Assembly: GCF_014836775.1 (NCBI RefSeq)
Contig: NZ_JACSQD010000002.1
Location: 304,674-368,673 of the forward strand
Length of the DNA: 64,000 nt
DNA from: Arthrobacter gallicola
Lineage (GTDB): Bacteria; Actinomycetota; Actinomycetes; Actinomycetales; Micrococcaceae
Direction: 5' to 3'
The translations under genes and the position numbers were made by a program. Shown piece after piece: positions 46,215 to 54,663 of this stretch (its first letter is position 1; every line of letters begins with the position of its first letter). A model generated the notes under the pieces. That model saw only the letters and a program-made list of their open reading frames with translations. It made no database searches and was not told the DNA's origin.

Positions 46215-46841
46215 GTGACCACTGCTGCCGAGCCAGAAACCGGGAAAAATGCCGGCCCGCGGCGGCGCGGTCCCTACGCGACGACTCCTGCCCGGCGGGC
46301 TGAGATCGTCAGGGCAGCGTCAGCAAGCTTCGCCGAACATGGCTATGAACGCGCCTCCCTCAGGGATATCGCTTCCCGGGCGAATGTCACCCACGCAGCT
46401 TTGCGCCGTCACTTCCCCACCAAGGATGACCTGCTACTCGCCGCACTCGCCCAGCGCGATGCCGATGACTCGGAACTGGCCCGCCGCATCATCGAGTCGA
46501 AGGTCCCCAGGGAACAGGTGCTATCCGCCATCCTGCAGGACGAGTTTGCTCATCCTGACCAGCAGCGGCACTGGCTCGCCATCACCATCGCGGCAACAAA
46601 TCCAAGCCACCCTGCGCATAACTTTTTCATTGCACGCCGTGAGAAGATGCGGGACCACTTCACCAGCACGCGTCTTGCCACTGCGCAGGACAGTGAAGAA
46701 CTCAGCGCGGACGACAAAGTGACCATGGTTATGGCAATGATGGACGGTCTTCGGATCCAATCTCTCCTGGACCCCGGACGGAAAACACTCCACCTCATGG
46801 AGACATTGATGAAGTTCCTCGCCCCTGATGAGGGCAGATAG
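46215..46841 (+). CDS. TetR family regulator of the glycoside cassette
   Basis: 208 residues from GTG 46215 (GGGAGAAG upstream). Helix-turn-helix in the N-terminus: RRAEIVRAASASFAEHGYER, then SLRDIASRANVTHAALRRHF, a textbook TetR DNA-binding domain. The C-terminal ligand domain is generic. Divergent from the MFS gene with the double operator in the gap, so it very likely represses the cassette and itself. The ligand may be a flavonoid or glycoside (inference). Confidence 0.92.
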   Translation: MTTAAEPETGKNAGPRRRGPYATTPARRAEIVRAASASFAEHGYERASLRDIASRANVTHAALRRHFPTKDDLLLAALAQRDADDSELARRIIESKVPREQVLSAILQDEFAHPDQQRHWLAITIAATNPSHPAHNFFIARREKMRDHFTSTRLATAQDSEELSADDKVTMVMAMMDGLRIQSLLDPGRKTLHLMETLMKFLAPDEGR

Positions 46842-46882
46842 CGCTATCCCAAAGACTTCCGAGCAATGACGAGACCTCGTGA

Positions 46883-47086
46883 GAAATTCGCGCGGAAGGT
46901 AAACGCCGCAACCAAGCGATCATTGCTCTTGCCCGGCGTCGCTCCGATGTCCTCATCGTCATGCTTCGCGACGAAACCCTCTACTCAGACCCCGCACCAA
47001 AGAACCTGCCCTTAGCGACCAAAACCGTAGAGGCACCCCAATCCTTCACCCATGCCCGGGAACTCCGCGAACCGGAAGGGCAATAA
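46883..47086 (+). pseudogene. IS110-family transposase, C-terminal remnant 1
   Basis: Only the C-terminal tail survives: reading RAEGKRRNQAIIALARRRSD followed by VLIVMLRDETLYSD, the ending typical of IS110 transposases. An in-frame stop lies just upstream at 46880. Its nucleotide sequence closely matches the tail of remnant 2 (around 47803-47925). No terminal repeats are evident. Confidence 0.75.
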
Positions 47087-47221
47087 CACCTACAACTACC
47101 CCTATGCCGACGTGACTCAGAATGAGCTGGCATCCCAGACGACACCGTTGGGCGCCAGTAACCCCACCTACGGCCGAGCCGATGCCCCCGGACTGCCTGT
47201 TATGCCACCGCGCCGCGGGCC

Positions 47222-47923
47222 TGAACCGGGCCGAAAAAAGCTCTACGACCAAGGCCCTGCCGCAGGACGAAACGAAGATGCGGGCCAGCATCGCCAAGCT
47301 CACCGACCTCGGGAACGTCCTGGTCATCGTGGACCAGGACGCGACCATCGGAGCGCTGCCTGTCGCAATCGCCCGCGCCGCCCGTTCCATTCCGCATACG
47401 CTGCGGTCGGTCGAATCGACTATGAAACCCTGGCCGAATTCGCTGTGCGCTGCGCGTTCGACGATGACGTCACCGGACAAATCACAGCCCTCTAACGAGA
47501 TCCGCGGGCTGTTTACCCACGTCCATCCCGCGTTGGAACAGGCACTGGGCCCGCACCTGGACCACCCTGCTGTCGCGGACCTGCGCACCGGTGCAGCTGG
47601 GATCGTGCTGCCGAAACTCGCTGAGTAGCTACTGGCGTTTCGATGGCAGAGGGACGAGATCATTGCCCAAGTCGGTGCCCTTGTGGAGGCCGAGCCGGCG
47701 GAGTAGCAAGCAGCTCAGACGTGCCCTGTTCCTCTCGTCCTTTGCCACCCTGCATCACCCGGCCTCGAGGGCGTATTGCGACCCGAAACGTGCCGAGGGT
47801 AAACGGCATAACCAAGCGATCATTGCTCTTGCCCGGCTTCGTTCTGATGTGCTGTTCACGATGCTCCGAGGCGGGTCCCTCGGGGAAGACCCTGGTCCCA
47901 GGCAGCTGCCCTCAGCGACTTGA
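47222..47923 (+). pseudogene. IS110-family transposase remnant 2, frameshifted and deleted
   Basis: Pieces in different frames add up to a broken IS110 DEDD-type transposase. KKLYD lies near 47236 in one frame; ALPQDETKMRASIAKL and VLVIVDQDATIGALPVAIA follow in a second. A deletion joins this to AARSIPHTLRSV, dropping the usual middle with the PGxAKTDxRDA region. YETLAEFAVRCAFDDD is again in another frame, followed by IRGLFTHVHPALEQALGPHL. After a gap the tail runs RRALFLSSFATLHHPASRAY to RSDVLFTML. Several frameshifts mean it is dead. Confidence 0.8.
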
Positions 47924-48182
47924 CGAAAGCCTGTGAGTCTTTATGCGGCTGGTCCGGGACCGGCTGGCAGAGTACGCTCCCCTGAACTAGCCAGGGTGCT
48001 TGGATGGAGGGACGCCTGTACCGTCGGTTGATGATTCAAACGACTCCTTCCTGTGCCGCTTACAAGCGTTGACCTGGTCAGTGGGCCCCCTCGGCTTATA
48101 CGTGGGTCGTTCGAACTAGCGGTCCTGACGTTCGCTGGTTTCGTTTATGGGCCTGTGTCGATGTCCTCGACTGCGTCATTGA

Positions 48183-48608
48183 TTGGTGGTGAGCAAAGTT
48201 ACTGGTGAAAGGCTGCTGAATCGCAGGCATACAGTGCGTCAGTGCGACGTGAGCGCCGGGGTGCTCGCGTTCGCGGCGCTTGGAATCGCGTTAGCACCTG
48301 GTCCACTTCCCTTCGGGGGCAGGGGCCCAATATTCCTGGGCGCTCTGTCGGTGCTGGGCATGATCATGAATGGGCGCAGAGCCACGCGGAACAAAGAGAT
48401 AATCAGGGTTGTACGAAGAGCCAAGGTACAGGTGACTCTGAGCACCGCGATACTCTTCGTCGGGGCTGTCGTTTGCGCTGTTACGATGGTCGCCATATCC
48501 GATTTCTGGGGCCCATTCGGGCTATTCCTTATGCTGGCCGGACTAGTGTTCCAGTTGCTGGTTAAGTGGGAATCGCCCAACAGATCCCCCACCCAGAACA
48601 AAGACTAG
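48183..48608 (+). CDS. Small membrane protein, 141 aa
   Basis: Four hydrophobic stretches are visible, for example VLAFAALGIALAPGPLPF and STAILFVGAVVCAVTMVAI. A basic cytoplasmic loop (GRRATRNKEIIRVVRRAK) lies between. The start is uncertain: TTG 48183, GTG 48189 and GTG 48249 are all possible and none has a good ribosome site. No family recognised. Codon use is less GC3-biased than core genes, in keeping with the accessory zone. Confidence 0.5.
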   Translation: MVVSKVTGERLLNRRHTVRQCDVSAGVLAFAALGIALAPGPLPFGGRGPIFLGALSVLGMIMNGRRATRNKEIIRVVRRAKVQVTLSTAILFVGAVVCAVTMVAISDFWGPFGLFLMLAGLVFQLLVKWESPNRSPTQNKD

Positions 48609-49710
48609 CGATGGAGAGAGCCGGACGCGATTCATGCCTGCGGACATGTCAAGAATGATGCACACGCAAGCTCGGGAGGACTTCCACAGACCAACCAACC
48701 CGTATACGGGTGTAACGTCCGGCCTGCGTCGGCTCATATAGTCCTGAACTATTCCTAAACACCGACAACAGGATTTCTCCCAGGGTTGGGTGCCAGCGAT
48801 GCTCCGGCACGGTCTGCTGGGCCGAGTTTGACAGGCCGTTTATGACTTCAAGCGTTCCCCACAAACCACAGGGAGAAGCGCTGCCGGCAAGCAGACATGA
48901 AGTCCGATAATCCGCTGCACCACAGATTGAAACGGGTTGGGCCACGGTCCACAGGTCTTTAGTTGAAACGGTGACCTGAACAGGCCGTAAAGGGTGAAGG
49001 CGGGAGTCGCATCACGCTGCTCCCGCATTCCTTACTGCTCGCCACAACCAACGATGGAAATCCATTCTGCTTGCGTCCCTCTTATTTGAGTTTTCGTCGA
49101 CGGGGACGCAGGGCGCCAGCTTTTCACCGGTGTCCGCACCAGCGAAGTGCAGGGTACGGGTGCTGGTTTCTCGCCTCGTAGACCGTTGCGCCCTCCCGAA
49201 GTGACTGTCCGAAGGCAGGCTATCCACTCCCGCTCGACGCCCCCACTGCCAAGACCTCCCCGGTAGACCCTCTAAACCGCATGGCCATGGACTGCTTCGC
49301 AGACTCCGCAGAGAATGCACCCCGTCATTCGCTTCTTCCGCATAACAACACAACCAGAAAGTTCTGCAGTCACACGGGAATGCATGGCAGTGAACACCCT
49401 ATGGAAAGATGCACTTGGGACGACTACTTTGTCGACAACCCCGCAACGGATCACCCAGGTTGCGAAAGCAAGCCGCAACCTACCTGTCCACGGCCGGCGA
49501 AGCATCCATCAGTTGATGATCGGGCAAGGTTTCACGACGTGCAGCGATAGCGATGGGTAAGTACTTGCAGGACAAGCCTTTGGTGCACCTTTGAGAACAC
49601 GAACACTTGTCCCTGCTGGGGCACTCACCCCGGCGCTTTGCATAAGAGCTTCCATCAGACTTAGAACCGGCGGGCGCATATCACCGTGAAAATCATGAGC
49701 CTGCTAGCTC

Positions 49711-49724
49711 GTTTCACGTGAAAC
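49711..49724. other. parS site 1
   Basis: Perfect 14-bp palindrome GTTTCACGTGAAAC, the ParB-binding centromere site. It is the outermost site found, 2.2 kb beyond the parB 3' end. Confidence 0.9.
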
Positions 49725-50060
49725 GTCTCCGCGCAGCACCGTGACTCAACACGACAGCTGCAATGGAGAACCGCTGAGACAGACGAGGGAGTCACGTAGT
49801 TCCCGATGAGAGACCCTTGACCGCTAGTGCCGCGAGTCCGGCGCCGCTCTATAGAACACCACGTTAGAGGAGCATATCGGGCATATCGGGGTGGAGAGCT
49901 CAGATAGGACTCGCCCGCGACAAGCGTTGTTCCCCCAAATAACATGTCTTCTCGGTAGCCATGATGGCGAACGTATCAACAGACGAGGTTCAATAGCCCG
50001 CCTTCGTTTCGAGTAGGGAGCTGTCTCGGGAGATGCTGTGGGGCACCTAACGGACGATGT

Positions 50061-50074
50061 GTTTCACGTGAAAC
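50061..50074. other. parS site 2
   Basis: Perfect GTTTCACGTGAAAC, 350 bp from site 1, in the gene-poor tract. Confidence 0.9.
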
Positions 50075-50422
50075 GCGGACCTGAAGGATCGGTCATGTGC
50101 ATGCCTCCGCATCAGACAGTACCGCGAGCACCTCGTAATCACCGGACCACTCACCCGCAGCGCACCCACGCGGTCAGGTGAACGCCCGCTCAACTGGGGA
50201 TGGGGAGGGCGCCGGTGACCGAAGCTTGTCGGCACCTTACCTGACATGGACAAGTGGACAGTAAGTTGTACGTATGCAGACGGCACGCTGCACACTGGCA
50301 GACCCCAGCCGCTACGCGCCGCATGGCCCCAAGATAGGCCGGACACCCACGATGAGCACGGCGTGCCTGTCGGCCTCGTCGCTGCTTGCTTTCAGGGCAC
50401 TGAGCGCTGGGCCCTGGGGACC

Positions 50423-50480
50423 GGCACTGGCACTGGCACTGGCACTGGCACCGGCACTGGCACTGGCACTGGCACTGGCA
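50423..50480. repeat. GGCACT hexanucleotide tandem repeat
   Basis: Nine consecutive 6-bp units from 50423 to 50476 (eight GGCACT, one GGCACC at 50447-50452), then a partial unit. A 54-bp perfect-phase microsatellite between parS sites 2 and 3. It reads Gly-Thr or Ala-Leu repeats in open frames, but no real gene encloses it. Confidence 0.9.
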
Positions 50481-50642
50481 AAGGGTACCAGGCACCGGGC
50501 AACGGGCTCTCCTGACAGGCGTCGCTAGCAATATTGTGTACCCGCAGCGAAATCAGGTCTCACATGTGTGGCGTTGTCCCAGACCGACAACATTCGATGC
50601 TCTTCGTACTCACCATGACGACACTGCCCCGCCGCTAGGTGT

Positions 50643-50656
50643 GTTTCACGTGAAAC
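50643..50656. other. parS site 3
   Basis: Perfect GTTTCACGTGAAAC. Site 4 lies only 37 bp away (start to start). Confidence 0.9.
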
Positions 50657-50679
50657 GGACCCGCCGAACACACGGAACT

Positions 50680-50693
50680 GTTTCACGTGAAAC
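50680..50693. other. parS site 4
   Basis: Perfect GTTTCACGTGAAAC, paired closely with site 3. Confidence 0.9.
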
Positions 50694-50896
50694 AAGCGAC
50701 AAGAACACCGGACCGAAAGCTCGGGCCTGAAATGGACAGAAGCAGGCAGCAACGTAGGCCCCTGCCCAGGAGCTCTACGTGCTGACAGGGCGCTCGTGGG
50801 TCAATGCGACGTAGGATCGAGTCTTCGATTCCCAAGTCGAATCCCTTCAACTCGCCCTTGAACCCACCTGCCAAAAGGTGACATGCATCGCTCGTC

Positions 50897-50929
50897 AGCA
50901 GGTGCGGGGTGTAAACCCCCTCACCTGCT
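50897..50929. other. Long hairpin in the parS tract
   Basis: AGCAGGTG (50897-50904) pairs with CACCTGCT (50922-50929), with an inner GGGG/CCCC. No T run follows on either strand, so it may be a structural element rather than a terminator. Confidence 0.45.
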
Positions 50930-51064
50930 GGGACATTGCGCTTAGCACACAGCCGTGAGGGACAAGCCGATCCGCCCGGGTGATGGCAAGTCGGTCAAAG
51001 TAAACACACCGGAGCAAGACTCAAAGAGGTACGGATGGCGGCGAATCCATGCTCCAGTACGTTC

Positions 51065-51078
51065 GTTTCACGTGAAAC
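51065..51078. other. parS site 5
   Basis: Perfect GTTTCACGTGAAAC. Decayed half-sites follow nearby: ACGTGAAAC ending at 51147, and a CACGTAAAAC near 51188. Confidence 0.9.
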
Positions 51079-51251
51079 ATGTTCCCTCAGCGGCCGCTCA
51101 GAGCACTTTTAGCTTCTGTATGCCAGAACACCTCGTATACGTGAAACACACCAGGGGGTCAGTGACATCAGCCTCAAAGACGGCGAACACGTAAAACAAG
51201 CAGACCGTAAACCGAACAGTCTACAGACCTGAAAGGTTGGCCTCCCCAACC

Positions 51252-51428
51252 ATGTACCCGGAACTTCGGTCTGAAGGACCGAACCAGCCGCCCAGCGTAC
51301 CGACACCAAACCAGTGCCGGCCTAGGACCAACGAGCTGTATAACGACTATTCTGCACTTCAAGACCGATACGCGCGAGTAGTCCAAGAACAGCGCGTGTG
51401 GCAGAAGGCCATAAGAAGAATCAACTGA
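51252..51428 (+). CDS. Doubtful small ORF, 58 aa
   Basis: ATG at 51252 lies directly after a small GGTTGG/CCAACC hairpin, with no ribosome site. The second half (YSALQDRYARVVQEQRVWQK) could form an amphipathic helix. Codons such as ATA and AGA are unlike the host core genes. No family recognised; may be noise or a foreign relic. Confidence 0.2.
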   Translation: MYPELRSEGPNQPPSVPTPNQCRPRTNELYNDYSALQDRYARVVQEQRVWQKAIRRIN

Positions 51429-51631
51429 TAAGAGCTGTGGCTACAGACAGTAGGAGCAGCTAGCGTACAAGACAGAGTTCGGGCGCGATTGTTCGGGATC
51501 CACCCCGACAAGGCATCCAAGAGGACAAGGCATCCAAGAGCTGAACTCTCGGTCCCTGACCAGACGTGTGGTCGTGCTTCGCCGGCCAAACCTTGGATCC
51601 GGTGCTGGGCCTCTTGACCTCAGGTGGTCAT

Positions 51632-51645
51632 GTTTCACGTGGAAC
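51632..51645. other. parS site 6 (one mismatch)
   Basis: GTTTCACGTGGAAC, with G for A at position 11. The flanks extend it into a 26-bp near-palindrome (51626-51651), GGTCAT...ATGACC, which the other sites lack. Confidence 0.75.
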
Positions 51646-51898
51646 ATGACCATACAGGCCATGGCCGCGATGCCAATGCTTCGCATACAGCGGGCGGAAT
51701 CCCGCTCAACCCGCCTGCATGAATAACTCTAGGTGGGCCAGCGCCATTCCTGGTTGCAAATCAGATACTCTCGCCTCTGGCCACAACGACCGCGGGTAGG
51801 AAAACGTGATCCCGAGCGCCGCATTCGACGGACTGAGAGAACGTCCCAGCATCCCGCGGTACCTCTAGCACTACCAGCAGTCGAAGAGTGTTTAAATG

Positions 51899-51940
51899 CG
51901 AAAGGGCCGTCCGTTTCACGTGAAACAGACCGCCCTTTCG
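51899..51940 (-). terminator. parB terminator with parS site in its loop
   Basis: Arms CGAAAGGGC (51899-51907) and GCCCTTTCG (51932-51940) lie 8 bp past the parB stop, as an intrinsic terminator would, though only a short U run is present. GTC/GAC and a parS site (51913-51926) fill the middle, so the whole element is a nearly continuous palindrome of about 42 bp. Confidence 0.65.
51913..51926. other. parS site 7
   Basis: Perfect GTTTCACGTGAAAC, at the centre of the parB terminator palindrome. Confidence 0.92.
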
Positions 51941-51947
51941 TAGCGGA

Positions 51948-53318
51948 CTATTCGGAAGGGGTGGGTGCAAGGACTCCCATGATCCGGTTCAGATCCTCAA
52001 CACTGGCAAACTCGATGCTGACCTTGCCCTTCCGGGCACCCAGAGTGATCTTTACGCTGGTGTCCAGACGGTCGGACAGCGAGGTTGCGAAGTAATCCAG
52101 GCGCTCATGCCGGGCACCCACCTTCGGCTTCGATTCCTTGGCGGGACGCCGCAGGCCGTCGGACAGGGAGACTACTTCTTCGGTCGCACGGACTGACATC
52201 CCCTCAGCTACGATTTTCTGCGCAAGTTTCTCCATTTCCGCAGGGTCATTGAGACCCAGGAGCGCGCGGGCATGGCCGGCAGACAGTACACCGGCGGCCA
52301 AGCGCCGCTGCACCAATGGGGGGAGCTTCATCAACCGAAGTGTGTTGGAAATCTGCGGCCGCGACCGCCCGATCCGCTCGGCCAGTTCCTCGTGAGAACA
52401 CTCAAAGTCGTCCAGAAGCTGCTGATAGGCGGCTGCCTCTTCAAGTGGATTAAGTTGGCTGCGGTGCAGGTTCTCGAGGAGCGCGTCTCGGAGCAGGTCC
52501 ACATCCTGGGTGGAGCGGACAATTGCCGGAACGAAATCAAGGCCGGCCTCGCGGCTGGCACGCCAACGCCGCTCACCCATAACGAGTTCATAGGGGTGCT
52601 CAGGATCGCCCTCGGCAGACGGACGGACCACGATGGGCTGCAGAACGCCGATTTCACGGATGGAGTGCACCAGCTCGGACATGTCTTCTTCATCGAAGAC
52701 GCTGCGAGGCTGTTTACGGTTGGGGTGAATTGAGTCGATCGGAAGTTCCGCGAAACGTGCGCCGGGAACTTCCATGAGCGTTTCACGTGAAACGTCGTCC
52801 ACCGGGGCGACAGCCGGCTCTGTCACCTCAACCGGTGCAGGCTCAGTTACTTCCGCGGCGGCTGCTGCTTCCGTGGGGGCCTCCGAGGGAGCCACTGGGC
52901 TCTCCGTACCGGCTGACGCCTTAGACTCCGGTGCAGAGCCCCTGCCCGGCTTCGTGGAGGGCTTACGCGTGCCCTTAGCCGGGGTGGAAACCTGAGAGGT
53001 CTGGCCCGCCGGAGGCGCATCACTTTCTGCAACCTCGGGAACAGACTCTTCTGCCTTGGCACGGGTACCGGCTGAGCGGGAGGCTGCGGTACGGGGTGCG
53101 GTCTTTTTCGGTGCAGGGGCACGGAGGGCGTCTTTGTTGATTCCCGCGCCACGGCGGCCTCCGGCGCGTCCGGGCGCAACCTCGTCACTCGCTGCAGCGA
53201 AGAACAGGTCGACGGGCCTCCCCGCCCGCGTACCCTGCGAGGTTTCAGTTGTCTCAGAAGCCGTACTGGGAATCAGCGCACCCAGACCCCGGCCCAAACC
53301 CCGACGCTTCTCGGTCAT
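51948..53318 (-). CDS. parB: Chromosome-partitioning protein ParB
   Basis: 456 residues, ATG 53318. CTP-dependent DNA clamp that loads at parS. The first 175 residues are disordered and rich in Ala, Pro, Thr and Ser. The conserved part begins at [20 protein letters not shown]. The CTP-binding [20 protein letters not shown] motif starts at residue 248, and the helix-turn-helix lies around [20 protein letters not shown]. Residues 176-180 (VSRET) are encoded by parS site 8. parA lies 101 bp upstream. Confidence 0.96.
   Translation of the reverse strand: MTEKRRGLGRGLGALIPSTASETTETSQGTRAGRPVDLFFAAASDEVAPGRAGGRRGAGINKDALRAPAPKKTAPRTAASRSAGTRAKAEESVPEVAESDAPPAGQTSQVSTPAKGTRKPSTKPGRGSAPESKASAGTESPVAPSEAPTEAAAAAEVTEPAPVEVTEPAVAPVDDVSRETLMEVPGARFAELPIDSIHPNRKQPRSVFDEEDMSELVHSIREIGVLQPIVVRPSAEGDPEHPYELVMGERRWRASREAGLDFVPAIVRSTQDVDLLRDALLENLHRSQLNPLEEAAAYQQLLDDFECSHEELAERIGRSRPQISNTLRLMKLPPLVQRRLAAGVLSAGHARALLGLNDPAEMEKLAQKIVAEGMSVRATEEVVSLSDGLRRPAKESKPKVGARHERLDYFATSLSDRLDTSVKITLGARKGKVSIEFASVEDLNRIMGVLAPTPSE
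52780..52793. other. parS site 8 (inside parB)
   Basis: Perfect GTTTCACGTGAAAC within parB, in the variable linker before the CTPase domain. In frame it encodes VSRET (residues 176-180). Confidence 0.92.
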
Positions 53319-53419
53319 GGGTAAGTCCTTCCCTTATGCACACAGCAAGCGGCATGGATTGATTGTGAGAGTATTCTACGGTTTTACGACAGGAACAACC
53401 GGCATCCCCGTGGGGGTGT

Positions 53420-54556
53420 CTAAGAGCGCTGCGCGATCTCTGCCGCAGCCTCCAGATACGAGAGCGCACCGGTGGAGGACGGATCATAGGTCATCACCGT
53501 CTGCTGGTAGCTGGGGGCCTCAGAGATGCGCACCGACCTCGGCACAACAGCCCCAAGGACCTGCTGCGGGAAATGTTCCCGGACCTCAGCAGCCACCTGT
53601 GCGGCCAGGTTGGTGCGGCCGTCATACATCGTGAGCAGAATGGTGGAAACAACCAAATCGGCGTTCAGGTGCTTCTGGATCATCTCGATGTTCTTCAGCA
53701 GCTGGCTGAGGCCCTCAAGCGCGTAGTACTCACACTGGATGGGAATCAGCACCTCTTTCGCAGCCACAAAGGCGTTGACGGTCAGCAGGCCAAGGCTCGG
53801 CGGGCAGTCGATGAAGATGTAGTCCAGCCGCTCTTCGCCGGCCTTCTTGCGTTCAGCGGCATACACGTCGATAGCCCTGCGGAGGCGCTGCTCCCTGGCG
53901 ACCAGGGAAACAAGCTCGATCTCAGCCCCGGCAAGATGGATGGTCGCCGGCGCGCAGATCAGGTTCTGAATGTCAGGGCACTGGGCAACCACCCGACCCA
54001 ACGGAAGATCATCAATCAGTACGTCGTAGATGCTCTCAACTTCGGCCCGGTGATCGATGCCCAGTGCGGTCGAGGCATTGCCCTGCGGGTCGATGTCGAT
54101 GACGAGCACGTTCAGTCCGGCCGAAGCCAGCGCGGCGGCCAGGTTGACGGTGGTGGTGGTCTTCCCCACACCGCCCTTTTGGTTGCTCACCGTCATGATG
54201 CGTGTTTCGGCCGGGCGCGGAAGTACACGGCCGCGGAGCCGTTCACGCCGCCTGTTCTCGCTGGCGAGCTCTCGGGCTAGTGGGGTGCTCTCATCCATCA
54301 GGTCCATAACGTCTACCGGTTCGGACGGAACAACCGCCTGGCCGGCTACACCACCTTCGCTGGTCTCGGAAACAGGCACATGGGATGCGCCGGCAGACAA
54401 TGTTGCAACAGCATGTCCTGTTTCACGTGAAACAGGCAAGGGACGCTGTGGTTTTGCAACTTCTTCGGGTTGATTCCTTGAAAATGCGGATGAGAAGGCA
54501 GAACCCAGCGCAGCAAAGGGGGGAATTCGTTTTGCGGCAGAATCGCGCACACTCAC
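53420..54556 (-). CDS. parA: Chromosome-partitioning ATPase ParA
   Basis: 378 residues, GTG 54556. Deviant Walker A SNQKGGVGKTTTTVNLAAAL lies near residue 117, followed by LVIDIDPQGNASTALGID and the Walker B DYIFIDCPPSLGLLTVNAF. The 110-residue N-terminal extension, typical of actinobacterial ParA, carries a VSRET (42-46) encoded by parS site 9. Acts with ParB to segregate origins. Confidence 0.96.
   Translation of the reverse strand: MSVRDSAAKRIPPFAALGSAFSSAFSRNQPEEVAKPQRPLPVSRETGHAVATLSAGASHVPVSETSEGGVAGQAVVPSEPVDVMDLMDESTPLARELASENRRRERLRGRVLPRPAETRIMTVSNQKGGVGKTTTTVNLAAALASAGLNVLVIDIDPQGNASTALGIDHRAEVESIYDVLIDDLPLGRVVAQCPDIQNLICAPATIHLAGAEIELVSLVAREQRLRRAIDVYAAERKKAGEERLDYIFIDCPPSLGLLTVNAFVAAKEVLIPIQCEYYALEGLSQLLKNIEMIQKHLNADLVVSTILLTMYDGRTNLAAQVAAEVREHFPQQVLGAVVPRSVRISEAPSYQQTVMTYDPSSTGALSYLEAAAEIAQRS
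54420..54433. other. parS site 9 (inside parA)
   Basis: Perfect GTTTCACGTGAAAC in the 5' part of parA, coding VSRET (residues 42-46) in the same frame phase as site 8 in parB. Confidence 0.92.
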
Positions 54557-54663
54557 CTGGACATGCTCACTTTCACAACATAGGCATTACTCTGCCACCA
54601 GCCTATCGGCTGCCCCGCCAAAACCCCGGACCGTCCGGGGCATGTACACAACGCGTTTACGTC

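Larger units (their letters stand above)
48609..51898. other. Gene-poor, lower-GC tract carrying the parS array
   Basis: About 3.3 kb without a convincing gene. The many short frames overlap, lack ribosome sites and show no GC3 bias. GC content is visibly lower than in the flanking core. It carries five perfect parS sites and one near-perfect site, a hexanucleotide repeat and a large hairpin. From 48609 to 49710 I see no feature at all. Confidence 0.7.

Noticed and set aside
46842..48182. Possible intact IS110 element
   Set aside because: Several frameshifts, an internal deletion and no full-length frame show only remnants.
49012..49505. Overlapping short ORFs in the parS tract
   Set aside because: No family resemblance, no ribosome sites, and frames on both strands are equally open.
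50423..50480. CRISPR array
   Set aside because: Units are 6 bp with no spacers.
50190..50531. Frame coding a Cys-Gln repeat protein
   Set aside because: It is simply the translation of the GGCACT tandem repeat; flanks are not coding-like.
50800..50850. TTCGATTCC / TCGAATCCC look like a tRNA T-arm
   Set aside because: No acceptor, D-arm or anticodon arm can be folded around it.
50955..51194. Plus-strand ORF containing FHVKH repeats
   Set aside because: The repeated peptide is parS read in a non-selected frame, not a protein repeat.
51733..52095. Plus-strand ORF with PSVSRETD
   Set aside because: VSRET here comes from the parS site in the parB terminator, and the frame overlaps parB antisense.
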